A stretch of DNA of 64,000 nt from UMGS692 sp963653425 (lineage in GTDB: Bacteria > Bacillota > Clostridia > Christensenellales > CAG-314): positions 1 to 64,000 of the forward strand of contig CAVJWC010000002.1 of assembly GCA_963653425.1 (NCBI GenBank), written 5' to 3'. Below are positions 16,560 to 25,014 of this stretch, in pieces. Positions within the stretch are counted from its first letter, which is position 1; every line of letters begins with the position of its first letter. Both the position numbers and the translations under genes were made by a program. The notes beneath the pieces are model-generated. The model was not told where the DNA came from, did not search any database, and saw only the letters and a list, made by a program, of their open reading frames with translations.

Positions 16560-18077
16560 ATGTTGCGACTTAACACGAGATATATAGGAAAAGAAGATAA
16601 AACGCTTATAAAGAAGGTTCTTACGCACGCGGCGGAAAAACTTTCGCAAACCGACGACGTGGAAATAGAGATTTCTTTCGTCGGAAGAGAGGCTATAAGA
16701 GAGGTAAACGCCGAGGAACGCAACGTGGACAGAGTTACCGACGTCCTTAGTTTTCCTACGCTTGACGGAATCAAAGGAAAGCCCGTTTTCAAAAAGGATT
16801 TTCCGCTTGACGTAAATCCCGAATCGGGCTGCATAATGCTCGGCGAAATCATAATCTGCAAGGATATGGTTAAAAAACAGGCGGAGGAGTACGGACATTC
16901 TTACGAAAGAGAACTTGCCTTTCTTGCGCTTCACGGTTTTCTGCATCTTATGGGCTACGATCACATCGAAGAGGACGACCGCGTCGAAATGGAAAGCCTT
17001 GCCGAAAGCATTTTATCCGATCTCGATATAAGCAGGGATTACGTCGGTAAAAAAGATTCTTCCCGCGAAGAATCCGAAGCCGACGAAGAACCCGACGAGG
17101 AAGAGGAAGAATTTGACGACGAAAACGACGAAGATGAAGAGGACATAGACGAAAACGAAAACGCGGACAGAAAGCTTAAATCGGGCTATATCGCGATAGT
17201 GGGAAAGCCCAACGCGGGTAAGTCTTCTCTTCTTAACAGCATAATCGAGCAGAAAGTTTCCATAGTTTCGCCCAAGCCTCAGACCACGAGAAACAAAATT
17301 CTCGGTATTTACACCGAAGGCGACACGCAGATGATATTCGTGGATACGCCCGGCACGGTCAAAGCCGACAGCAAGCTCAACGACTTTATGGCAAAGAGCA
17401 TAACCTCTGCCGTCCGCGACGTAAACTGCATTCTCGTGGTTATCGACGGACACAACGGTATAAAGGACAACGACATAGAGCTTCTTAAAAAGCATATAGC
17501 GAGCGGAATTCCTACCGTTGCGGTTATTTCCAAGACGGATATTTCTCAGCCCGAAAAACTTATGCCCGAACTTGCCAAACTCAATTCCGTAGAAGGTCTC
17601 GTGAGCGTATGGGCGGTTTCTTCCAAGAAGAACAGGAACATAAAAGAACTCAGAGAATATCTTAAACGTTTTATGACCGACGATATTTTCTATTTCGACG
17701 AAGACGACGTAACCGACAGAAGCCAGAGATTTATCGTATGCGAGATTATAAGAGAGAAGATTCTTCTGGCTCTCGACGAAGAAGTTCCTCACGGTACGGG
17801 CGTTCAGCTCAACAAAATGGAATACGACGCAAGGCGCAGACTTTGGAATATCGACGCGAACATAATAGTAGAAAAGGCTTCGCATAAGCCGATAATTATA
17901 GGAAAACACGGGCAGACTCTCAAAGAAATAGGCACTCACGCCCGTTTAAGCATAGAAAAAATGCTGGGCGACAAGGTCTATCTTTCATTGTGGATAAAAG
18001 TCAAGGAAGATTGGCGCAACAGCGATTTCCTGCTTAAAGACATAGGCTACGACAAAAAAGAGGAACTCGATGAGTAG
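16560..18077 (+). CDS. YbeY endoribonuclease - Era GTPase fusion protein
   Basis: 505 residues in one uninterrupted frame. Residues 1-~160 are YbeY (rRNA processing and ribosome quality control) with the zinc motif HGFLHLMGYDH. Residues ~162-210 are an Asp/Glu-rich linker. Residues ~212-505 are Era, a 30S assembly GTPase: G1 GKPNAGKSS, effector threonines in PQTTRNKI, G3 DTPG, G4 SKTD (family usual NKxD), then a KH RNA-binding domain with IIIGKHGQTLKEIG. There is no Met, GTG or TTG in frame between linker and G1 that would allow a separate era start. AAAGGTG precedes ATG 16560. The genes dgkA and cdd, which usually separate ybeY and era, are absent. Confidence 0.93.
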   Translation: MLRLNTRYIGKEDKTLIKKVLTHAAEKLSQTDDVEIEISFVGREAIREVNAEERNVDRVTDVLSFPTLDGIKGKPVFKKDFPLDVNPESGCIMLGEIIICKDMVKKQAEEYGHSYERELAFLALHGFLHLMGYDHIEEDDRVEMESLAESILSDLDISRDYVGKKDSSREESEADEEPDEEEEEFDDENDEDEEDIDENENADRKLKSGYIAIVGKPNAGKSSLLNSIIEQKVSIVSPKPQTTRNKILGIYTEGDTQMIFVDTPGTVKADSKLNDFMAKSITSAVRDVNCILVVIDGHNGIKDNDIELLKKHIASGIPTVAVISKTDISQPEKLMPELAKLNSVEGLVSVWAVSSKKNRNIKELREYLKRFMTDDIFYFDEDDVTDRSQRFIVCEIIREKILLALDEEVPHGTGVQLNKMEYDARRRLWNIDANIIVEKASHKPIIIGKHGQTLKEIGTHARLSIEKMLGDKVYLSLWIKVKEDWRNSDFLLKDIGYDKKEELDE

Positions 18078-18099
18078 ACGTTCCGTTCTTTATAACCGA

Positions 18100-18128
18100 T
18101 TATTTTTACGGGAATAAATCGGGTTTGA
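18100..18128. repeat. Dispersed intergenic repeat, copy 2
   Basis: Contains TTTTTACGGGAATAAATCGG followed by GTTTGAC, sharing its 20-base core with the copy at 23029 and nearly so with that at 24772. It sits ~25 nt after the YbeY-Era stop. Confidence 0.75.
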
Positions 18129-18243
18129 CTGCGATTTACTCATTATAAAACAAACTAAAACAAACGGAATACTTTTGCGTTTTTTCCGCATTATAACGAT
18201 ATATACGACTTTATCGTAACGGCGTCGTTAAGCGGAGGAAAAA

Positions 18244-18378
18244 ATGAAAAACGCGAGAGAATTGGCTTGGGAACTTTTCAGAGAAACGGGTAAAATTTCC
18301 TATTATTGTCTTTACCGCAGGCTCGGAGAGGAAAAATATTGTGATAATAACCGACGCGATAGTAATAAGAAGCGTTGA
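18244..18378 (+). CDS. yqzL: YqzL-like small protein
   Basis: A 44-residue protein beginning MKNARELAWELFRETGKISY. The motif AWELF-x-x-TGKISYY-LY is that of the YqzL family, which in Bacillus lies between era and recO, exactly the position here. It has GGAGG 5 nt before ATG 18244. It overlaps the first 38 bases of recO in another frame, which suggests translational coupling. Function of the family is unknown. The identification rests on the short motif plus synteny. Confidence 0.75.
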   Translation: MKNARELAWELFRETGKISYYCLYRRLGEEKYCDNNRRDSNKKR

Positions 18379-18964
18379 ATACAAAGACAGCGATAAAATT
18401 TTAACGCTTTTTTCGCCCGATTCGGGTAAAATTTCAGCCTGTGCAAAGGGAGTCAGAAAAAAGGATTCCAAACTAAAAAGCGCGGCTCAGATATTTAATT
18501 ACGGTTCGTACGAATTGACGCACGAAGGCGGAACGGTGACGGGTTGCCTCACGAAGGAGAGCTTTTTTAAGGTTACCGAAGATTCGGCTTGCTTTTACGC
18601 GGCGGGCGCGGGGGCTTGGATTATGGCTCGCGACGAAACTTCTCTGGGAGGTTCTTACGGCAGGCTTTTCGGATGTTTTCTGAAATTCCTGACCGCGCTT
18701 AAACTGGGAGCCTGTCCTTATTTTTCGCTGGCTTTGTTTATGTACGAAATAGGTGAAATCAACGGTTTTCTTCCCGAAAGAGAAGAAGCTTTTTACGAAG
18801 AAGAAGGCTTAAAATACGTAGGCGAAAGGCTCAGAGGGCTTAGTTACGGCGATTACGGCAGGTATACCGAAAAGGAATGCAAGAAGCTTTTAACTATTCT
18901 CGAAGGCTTTTACGCAAGAGATTACGGAAGAATAAGCGGACTTGATATTTTGTTGTCTTTTTAA
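18341..18964 (+). CDS. recO: DNA repair protein RecO
   Basis: Loads RecA with RecF/RecR during recombinational repair. 207 residues, shorter than the usual ~240. The N-terminal OB fold is clear (DAIVIRSVEYKDSDKILTLF, then GKISACAKGVRK). The C-terminal helical part is reduced and the zinc-finger cysteines seen in many RecO proteins are not evident. The start is GTG 18341 with GGAGAGG just upstream, inside yqzL. The gene following era and yqzL matches Bacillota order. It ends 13 nt before glpK. Confidence 0.88.
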   Translation: MIITDAIVIRSVEYKDSDKILTLFSPDSGKISACAKGVRKKDSKLKSAAQIFNYGSYELTHEGGTVTGCLTKESFFKVTEDSACFYAAGAGAWIMARDETSLGGSYGRLFGCFLKFLTALKLGACPYFSLALFMYEIGEINGFLPEREEAFYEEEGLKYVGERLRGLSYGDYGRYTEKECKKLLTILEGFYARDYGRISGLDILLSF

Positions 18965-18977
18965 GCGAGGTGAATTT

Positions 18978-20468
18978 ATGCGTTACATAATCGCTCTTGA
19001 CGAAGGAACCACGAGCGCGAAAGCCGTCGTATACGACGTAGTTACGGGCAAAGTCGTCGCTCAGTCAAACAGATACTTTAATCTCGAATATCCCCGTTCG
19101 GGTTGGGTGGAAACCGACGCCGTCCGTCTTTGGGGAGCGCAGTACGGAGCTTTGGGCGAAGTTATTGCGGAAAGCGGAATCGACCTTGAAGACGTTTACG
19201 GAATAGGCGTTACCAATCAGAGAGAAACGGTAGTCGTTTGGGACAGAGCCACGGGCGCGCCCCTTTATAACGCGATTATCTGGCAGTGCAGAAGAACGGC
19301 GGATTATTGCAACGCTCTTTCCGAGGACAAAGCCACGGCGGATACGATAAAAAGGAAAACGGGACTTACCATCGACCCCTATTTTTCCGCCAGCAAGATG
19401 AAATGGCTTCTGGACAACGTCGACGGACTCAGAGAACGCGCGGAAAAGGGCGAAATCTGTCTCGGAACGATAGACAGTTACGTTATTTTCAAGCTTACGG
19501 GAGGAAGATTCGTAACCGACGTAAGCAACGCTTCGAGAACAATGCTTATGAATATAAATTCGCTCGATTGGGACGACGAACTTCTCGCCTTTTTCGGTAT
19601 TCCCCGTAAGGCTCTCGCGGAAATAGTCGACAGCGACGCGGTTATAGGAAAGACGGTTCTTCTCAAAAGCGATATTCCCGTTGCGGGCATAGCGGGCGAT
19701 CAGCAATCCGCGCTTTACGGACAATGTTGTTTTTCTCAGGGCGAAGCCAAGAACACCTACGGAACGGGCTGTTTTATTTTAATGAACACGGGCGAAAACG
19801 CCGTTTATTCGAAAAAACTTCTGACCACGGTTGCCTGGAAGACGCGCGGAAAGGTAAATTACGCCTTGGAAGGCAGTATCTTCAACGGCGGAAGCACTAT
19901 TCAGTGGCTCAGAGATAAACTTAAATTTTTAGAAAGAAGCAGTGAAAGCGAAAAGCTTGCCGAAGAAGCTTTGTGCGCCGACGGAACCAAAGGCACGGAC
20001 GGCGTTTATCTCGTTCCCGCATTCACGGGAATGGGCGCGCCTTATTGGGCGCCGAACGCAAGAGGCGTTATTTCGGGCATAACGAGAAACACGGGTATAG
20101 AACATATAGTGCGCGCGGCTATCGAAAGTATGGCTTATTCCACGCGCGACGTCATAGAGTGTATGGAAAGCGATTCGGGCATAAAGATACCCCTTCTTAA
20201 AGTGGACGGAGGAGCCAGCGCAAACGGTTTTCTTATGCGTTTTCAGGCGGATATTACGGGAATTAAAATCGTCCGTCCCGAAGTAAAGGAAAGTACGGCT
20301 ATGGGCGCGATTTATCTCTGCGGATTGGGAACGGGCGCGTTCGATTCGGAAAAGGAAATCCGTTCTCTTTATAAAAGCGAAGCCGTGTTCGAAAGAACTA
20401 TAGACAAAGATTACGCAGACAAACTCTACGGAGGCTGGAAACTCGCGGTACAGCGAGCTTTACTGTGA
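18978..20468 (+). CDS. glpK: Glycerol kinase
   Basis: Phosphorylates glycerol to glycerol-3-phosphate; FGGY carbohydrate kinase. 496 residues. It has ALDEGTTSAKAVVYD at the N-terminus (family usual DQGTTSSRA), GVTNQRETVVVWD, AGDQQSALYGQ, and KVDGGASANGFLMRFQAD near the C-terminus. I chose ATG 18978 after GCGAGGTG; a 12-codon longer TTG frame has no site. It lies next to recO rather than with glpF or glpD and just before the glycogen genes. A different polyol substrate is possible but the motifs match glycerol kinase best. Confidence 0.9.
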   Translation: MRYIIALDEGTTSAKAVVYDVVTGKVVAQSNRYFNLEYPRSGWVETDAVRLWGAQYGALGEVIAESGIDLEDVYGIGVTNQRETVVVWDRATGAPLYNAIIWQCRRTADYCNALSEDKATADTIKRKTGLTIDPYFSASKMKWLLDNVDGLRERAEKGEICLGTIDSYVIFKLTGGRFVTDVSNASRTMLMNINSLDWDDELLAFFGIPRKALAEIVDSDAVIGKTVLLKSDIPVAGIAGDQQSALYGQCCFSQGEAKNTYGTGCFILMNTGENAVYSKKLLTTVAWKTRGKVNYALEGSIFNGGSTIQWLRDKLKFLERSSESEKLAEEALCADGTKGTDGVYLVPAFTGMGAPYWAPNARGVISGITRNTGIEHIVRAAIESMAYSTRDVIECMESDSGIKIPLLKVDGGASANGFLMRFQADITGIKIVRPEVKESTAMGAIYLCGLGTGAFDSEKEIRSLYKSEAVFERTIDKDYADKLYGGWKLAVQRALL

Positions 20469-20523
20469 ATATATATAATTACAATCCGAACTTAATTCTC
20501 TCTATGAAAGGAGGAATAATATA

Positions 20524-21897
20524 ATGAAGAACAAAAAATGCATCGCAATGATTCTTGCGGGCGGACAGGGTAGCAGACTGGCTTCGCTTACGAGAGACGT
20601 TGCAAAACCCGCGGTGAAATTCGGCGCGAAATACAGAATCATCGATTTCGTTCTCACTAACTGCGCTCATTCGGGAATAGACACCGTTGGCGTTATGACT
20701 CAGTATAAACCGCTGGTACTCAATACTTACATCAGTAGCGGTAAGTCGTGGGACCTCGATCGCGCGGACGGAGGCGTTTACGTTCTTCCGCCCTATATGC
20801 AGGAACACAGCGGAGAGTGGTACAAAGGCACGGCTAACGCTATTTATCAGAATATGAGCTTTATAGAGCAGTTCGATCCCGAGTACGTTCTCGTTCTTTC
20901 GGGCGACCATATCTATAAAATGGATTACAACAAGATGATTCGCTTCCACGAAAAGAAGGGCGCGGATATTACCGTGGCTTATATTACCGTACCTATGGAA
21001 GAAGCAAGTCGTTTCGGTATTTTGTCGGTAGACGGCGACGGAAGAATCACCAAGTTTGCCGAGAAGCCAAAAAATCCCGAAAGCAACCGCGCTTCCATGG
21101 GCATATACGTTTTCTCCTGGAAAGAACTCAAAGATCAGCTCATAGCCGACGAAAGCAACAGCGAAAGCAGTAACGATTTCGGAAAGAACATCATTCCGAC
21201 CATGCTTAAAGACGGGAAGAAGATGTACGGCTTCCCCTTTGACGGCTACTGGAAGGACGTAGGAACGGTTTACAGCCTTTGGGAAGCTCATATGGATATG
21301 CTTAAAGGCACGGAACTCGACCTTTACGACGACAATTGGCCTATTTACAGTAAAAGTCCCGTAAAACCGCCTCATTTCGTAGGTAAGAACGCCTGCATAA
21401 GAGACAGTTTCATAACGGAAGGCTGTTACATCGACGGCGAAGTCGACCGTTCGGTCATAAGCGAAGGCGTAAGAATAGAAAAGGGCGCAATCGTCCGCAG
21501 AAGCGTTATAATGAACGACGTAACCATAAGAAGCGGAGCCGTTCTCGACAAGGTAATAGTCGGTCAGGGCGCGGAAATTTACGGAGGTTCGATTATAGGC
21601 GAAGGCGCAATGAGTCTGATTTCGGGTAAACCCGACTGTATACGCGCCGCTTCGGAAAACTGCAGGAACTGCTACGCGGACGGCGATATGGAATGCGTAA
21701 AAGTCAAAGATTATACCGAAGAACTTAAATCCGATTACTGCACGAACGGTATTACGCTCGTGTCGGAACGCATAAAAGTAGGTAGCGGAGTCTGCGTCGG
21801 AGGCAATTGCCTTATAGGCGGGAACGTAGGAAACCTTTCGGATTGCGTTAAATGCGGAAAAAACGAGGAAAAATGCGGAGGTGACTACAATGCGTGA
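20524..21897 (+). CDS. glgC: Glucose-1-phosphate adenylyltransferase with cysteine-rich tail
   Basis: Makes ADP-glucose from glucose-1-phosphate and ATP, the committed step of glycogen synthesis. The nucleotidyltransferase domain has AMILAGGQGSRL, SGDHIYKMDY, FAEKPKNP and GYWKDVGT. A left-handed beta-helix follows. The protein has 457 residues against ~380 in Bacillus; the extra ~85 at the C-terminus carry ten cysteines (residues ~372-452), an unusual addition. AAAGGAGG precedes ATG 20524. The 3' end overlaps glgD by 8 bases, so GlgC and GlgD are probably made together as a mixed enzyme. Confidence 0.93.
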   Translation: MKNKKCIAMILAGGQGSRLASLTRDVAKPAVKFGAKYRIIDFVLTNCAHSGIDTVGVMTQYKPLVLNTYISSGKSWDLDRADGGVYVLPPYMQEHSGEWYKGTANAIYQNMSFIEQFDPEYVLVLSGDHIYKMDYNKMIRFHEKKGADITVAYITVPMEEASRFGILSVDGDGRITKFAEKPKNPESNRASMGIYVFSWKELKDQLIADESNSESSNDFGKNIIPTMLKDGKKMYGFPFDGYWKDVGTVYSLWEAHMDMLKGTELDLYDDNWPIYSKSPVKPPHFVGKNACIRDSFITEGCYIDGEVDRSVISEGVRIEKGAIVRRSVIMNDVTIRSGAVLDKVIVGQGAEIYGGSIIGEGAMSLISGKPDCIRAASENCRNCYADGDMECVKVKDYTEELKSDYCTNGITLVSERIKVGSGVCVGGNCLIGGNVGNLSDCVKCGKNEEKCGGDYNA

Positions 21898-23002
21898 CAC
21901 TCTGGGAATTATTTTTGCCGAAGACGAAGGCGCAAGAATGGGCGAACTGACGCGCGTCAGATCGCTTGCCGCACTGCCCGTTGCAGGCAGATACAGACTT
22001 ATCGACTTTATTTTAAGCAATCTCGTAAACAGCGGTATTTCCAACGTAGGCGTAGCCACGAAGTACAACTACCGTTCTCTTATGGACCACATGGGAGACG
22101 GTTCTCCCTGGGACCTCAATCGTAAACGTTACGGACTGTTTATCCTTCCGCCCTTTTATAAGCAGGACGAGAATCTTGCGTCGGGTTCGCTCGAAACTCT
22201 GCACAGAATTATGTATTACATCCGCAGAAGCGGACAAAAACACGTTCTTCTGGCTCAGAGCAACGTTATCTGTAACCTTAATTTCGACGCTATGCTTTTA
22301 AGACATCTCGAAGAGAACGCGGACGTTACCGTAGCTTACGCAGACGTTTCGCTTATGGAAGACTACGACCAGACCAAAGATTATCTTACTCTGGACGGCG
22401 AAAGAGTTACTTCCATAGAAAAGGGAAGCGGTTACAGACGTCAGCCCGCAAAAGCTCTCGGCTTTTACATTATCGACAGCGGACTTCTCGAAAGCCTCGT
22501 CGAAACGGCGGTTATAAGGGGAGAAAAAGACCTCGTTTCGGAAGTTCTCGCAAAACAGACGGAAAAACTCAAAATCGTGGGCTGGAAGTACGACGGATAC
22601 GTAAAAACCATCGACGACATCGACGATTACTACGATTTCAGTATGCAACTTCTTTCTTCCGACGTAAGAGAAAAGCTTTTCGAATCGGGACTTCCCGTTT
22701 ATACGAAAGTCAAGGATAAAGTTCCCGCAAGATACCTTAAAAATTCCTGCGTGAAAAACAGTATGGTTGCCGACGGTTGCAGAATAGACGGCTACGTGGA
22801 AAACTGTATTTTATTCAGAGGCGTCGAGATAAGAAAGGGTTGCGAGATAAGAAACAGTATAATAATGCAGGACGGTAAAATTATGGAAAACTGCCGTCTC
22901 AATAACGTTATTTTCGACAAACAGGTTTTCGTCAACAGAGATAAAGTTCTGTCGGGCGATGCAAATTATCCCTTCGTAGTGGGTAAGAACAGGAGAATAT
23001 AG
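21890..23002 (+). CDS. glgD: GlgD, regulatory subunit of ADP-glucose pyrophosphorylase
   Basis: 370 residues, homologous to GlgC but with degraded catalytic motifs: the GGQGSRL loop reads EDEGARMGELT. In Bacillota GlgD pairs with GlgC and enhances its activity. The remaining fold (RYRLIDFILSNLVNSGI, PWDLNRKRYGLFILPPFY, beta-helix repeats IRKGCEIRNSII) is intact. I chose ATG 21890, 8 nt after GGAGG; a GTG at 21881 falls inside that ribosome site. It starts 8 bases before the glgC stop. Confidence 0.92.
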   Translation: MRDTLGIIFAEDEGARMGELTRVRSLAALPVAGRYRLIDFILSNLVNSGISNVGVATKYNYRSLMDHMGDGSPWDLNRKRYGLFILPPFYKQDENLASGSLETLHRIMYYIRRSGQKHVLLAQSNVICNLNFDAMLLRHLEENADVTVAYADVSLMEDYDQTKDYLTLDGERVTSIEKGSGYRRQPAKALGFYIIDSGLLESLVETAVIRGEKDLVSEVLAKQTEKLKIVGWKYDGYVKTIDDIDDYYDFSMQLLSSDVREKLFESGLPVYTKVKDKVPARYLKNSCVKNSMVADGCRIDGYVENCILFRGVEIRKGCEIRNSIIMQDGKIMENCRLNNVIFDKQVFVNRDKVLSGDANYPFVVGKNRRI

Positions 23003-23028
23003 TAAAAAGCCTTCCCTTCTTAAAAAAG

Positions 23029-23054
23029 ACTGTTTTTACGGGAATAAATCGGTT
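23029..23054. repeat. Dispersed intergenic repeat, copy 3
   Basis: GACTGTTTTTACGGGAATAA followed by ATCGGTTT. Shares a 20-base core with the copy at 18100 and is flanked by GCCTTCCCTT(C/T)TTAAAA motifs at ~23009 and ~23236. Confidence 0.75.
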
Positions 23055-23068
23055 TATCTTTTGTTACA

Positions 23069-23205
23069 CGTCCTCTTCCGTACCGCGAGGTACGCCATCG
23101 GACGTTTGCCTCGGCTAAACCGAGCCTGAAGGCGATTTCTTCCGCGTAAAAACGCTACGCGCCGCAATTATACGTTTTTCGTAAACGAAAGATTTTGGTC
23201 GCGGC
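23069..23205 (+). ncRNA. Candidate multi-hairpin structured region before glgA
   Basis: Successive potential stems: CGTCC (23069-23073) with GGACG (23100-23104) enclosing a perfect GTACC-GCGA-GGTAC; CTCGG-CTAAA-CCGAG (23110-23124) flanked by GCC (23108-23110) / GGC (23131-23133); and GCCGC (23161-23165) with GCGGC (23201-23205) enclosing TTTCG-TAAA-CGAAA (23177-23190). There is no open reading frame of note. It could be a glgA leader, a small RNA or a mobile repeat. Pairing is seen; class and transcription are not. Confidence 0.45.
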
Positions 23206-23312
23206 AGTCGTTTTTAAGAATTGAAGCCTTACAAGCCTTCCCTTTTTAAAACAGGTTTTTTAAGAACGGGAAACCAACGAAAAAGATACTACTTATATAC
23301 GGAGGTTTTATT

Positions 23313-24749
23313 GTGAATATTTATTTTGTTTCGGCTGAAGTAGAACCCTTTGCCAAAAGCGGCGGTTTAGGCGACGTCGTAGGCGCTCTTCCCAAATGTT
23401 TTGCCGAAGAAGGACACGACGTAAGAGTAATTATGCCGTGTTATTCGGTTATTTCTGAGAAATATCGCGATGAAATGAAACCCGTGGCGGAATTCGAAAC
23501 GTGGCTCGGTTGGCGCAGACAAAAGTGCAGACTTTTAGAGATAAAACGGGATAAAGTCACCTTTTATTTCGTAGAGAGTTCCTACTACTATTGCGGACCG
23601 ACCATTTACGACGAAAACGACCTCGAACGTTTCGCTTTCTTCTGTAAAGTCGCTTTGGACGCTCCTCAGCATCTTGATTATAAACCCGACATAATTCACT
23701 GCAACGACTGGTCTACGGCTCTCGTTCCCGTTATGCTCAACTGTTTTTACGGACGAAGCAAAACTTACGCCAAGACCAAGACGGTGTTTACCATTCATAA
23801 CCTTAAATATCAGGGAATATACGACATCGGCGACGTTATAGACAAAACCGGACTGCACGGAGATTATATGACCGTGGATAAGCTCGAGTTTTACGGAAAA
23901 TGCAACCTTCTCAAAGGCGCGATAGTTTATAGCGACGCGGTAACTACCGTTTCCGAAAAGTACGCCGAGGAAATAACCACTTCCGATTACGGCGAAGGCT
24001 TGCAGGACGTTATAAAGAGATACGCGTATAAGCTTTCGGGCATAATCAACGGCGTGGATTATTCGGTTTATTCGCCCGAAACGGACAAACTCATATACAA
24101 AAACTACGGCGTGAAGAACTACGTCGAAGGAAAAGCGCAGAACAAGAAAGCACTTCTTAGAGATCTCGGACTTACGGGCGAAAATCTTCCTCTTATATCC
24201 ATGGTTTCCCGTCTTTACGAACAGAAAGGTCCGGATATGCTTTTGGGCGCGCTGGACGATATTATGAAAAAGAACGTAAGACTTATCGTTCTCGGAAGCG
24301 GAGACTACGACATCGAGCAGGCTTTAAGAGATGCAACGGGCAGATACCCCGACAAATTCAAAGCCGTTCTTGGCTTCGATAACGCTTTGGCTCACAAGCT
24401 CTACGCGGCTTCCGACTTCTTTATAATGCCTTCGAGGTTCGAGCCGTGCGGATTAAGTCAGCTTATTGCTATGAAATACGGAACGATTCCCGTAGTAAGA
24501 GCGACGGGCGGACTTTACGATACGGTCAAACGTCTGAAAGACACGGGCGACGGCGGAAAGGGTTTCGTGTTCAAACAGCCCTTTGCTTTCGATTTCAGAA
24601 CGGCTCTTTACGACGGACTGGAAATGTACTCGGAAAAGCCAAAGGAATTCAAAAAGCTCATCGAATGGGATATGGCTTGCGACTACTCCTGGAAGAAGGG
24701 CGCGGAAAAGTACCTCAGACTTTATAAGTCTCTTCTTTGGGCTGAATAA
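23313..24749 (+). CDS. glgA: Glycogen synthase
   Basis: GT5 enzyme elongating alpha-1,4-glucan from ADP-glucose. 478 residues, normal length. It has the KSGGLGDVVGALPK nucleotide-sugar loop at residues ~15-28, the HNLKYQG region and the C-terminal PSRFEPCGLSQLIAMKYGT motif with the catalytic-region Glu. The start is GTG 23313, 7 nt after GGAGG. It follows glgC-glgD after a 310-bp gap containing structured sequence. No branching enzyme or phosphorylase is in the window. Confidence 0.95.
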   Translation: MNIYFVSAEVEPFAKSGGLGDVVGALPKCFAEEGHDVRVIMPCYSVISEKYRDEMKPVAEFETWLGWRRQKCRLLEIKRDKVTFYFVESSYYYCGPTIYDENDLERFAFFCKVALDAPQHLDYKPDIIHCNDWSTALVPVMLNCFYGRSKTYAKTKTVFTIHNLKYQGIYDIGDVIDKTGLHGDYMTVDKLEFYGKCNLLKGAIVYSDAVTTVSEKYAEEITTSDYGEGLQDVIKRYAYKLSGIINGVDYSVYSPETDKLIYKNYGVKNYVEGKAQNKKALLRDLGLTGENLPLISMVSRLYEQKGPDMLLGALDDIMKKNVRLIVLGSGDYDIEQALRDATGRYPDKFKAVLGFDNALAHKLYAASDFFIMPSRFEPCGLSQLIAMKYGTIPVVRATGGLYDTVKRLKDTGDGGKGFVFKQPFAFDFRTALYDGLEMYSEKPKEFKKLIEWDMACDYSWKKGAEKYLRLYKSLLWAE

Positions 24750-24771
24750 TAGGCGTTACAGTCTTTATAAC

Positions 24772-24803
24772 AGTCTGTTTTTACGGAAACAAATCGGTTT
24801 GAC
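24772..24803. repeat. Dispersed intergenic repeat, copy 4
   Basis: AGTCTGTTTTTACGGAAACA followed by AATCGGTTTGAC, 23 nt after the glgA stop. It differs from the 23029 copy by two substitutions in the core. Confidence 0.75.
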
Positions 24804-24904
24804 CGTCGCTGTTTTTTTGCACGTTGAATACCGAAAAAAACAAGGCGTTGGCTTAACGACGAATAAAAAAGTCTTTACGTGCAGGCAATAGACCATAAAC
24901 ACAT

Positions 24905-24941
24905 AAAAAAACGGCGTTTCTTTATAAGGAACGCCGTTTTT
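24905..24941 (+). terminator. Bidirectional terminator between glgA and the converging VTT gene
   Basis: AAAACGGCGTT (24908-24918) pairs with AACGCCGTTTT (24930-24940) over an 11-nt loop, with A and T runs on both sides, so it can serve both directions. Confidence 0.85.
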
Positions 24942-25014
24942 GCGTTAAAACGCTTTTCTGTGAAGTCCGTTGCGGTCGGATTAGTTAAGTCCGTTTTTCG
25001 TTTGACAGGATTGG

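Noticed and set aside
15318..16964. Long antisense frame (548 codons) opposite the HD hydrolase
   Set aside because: Codon-bias shadow of the + strand genes; no ribosome site or family motif.
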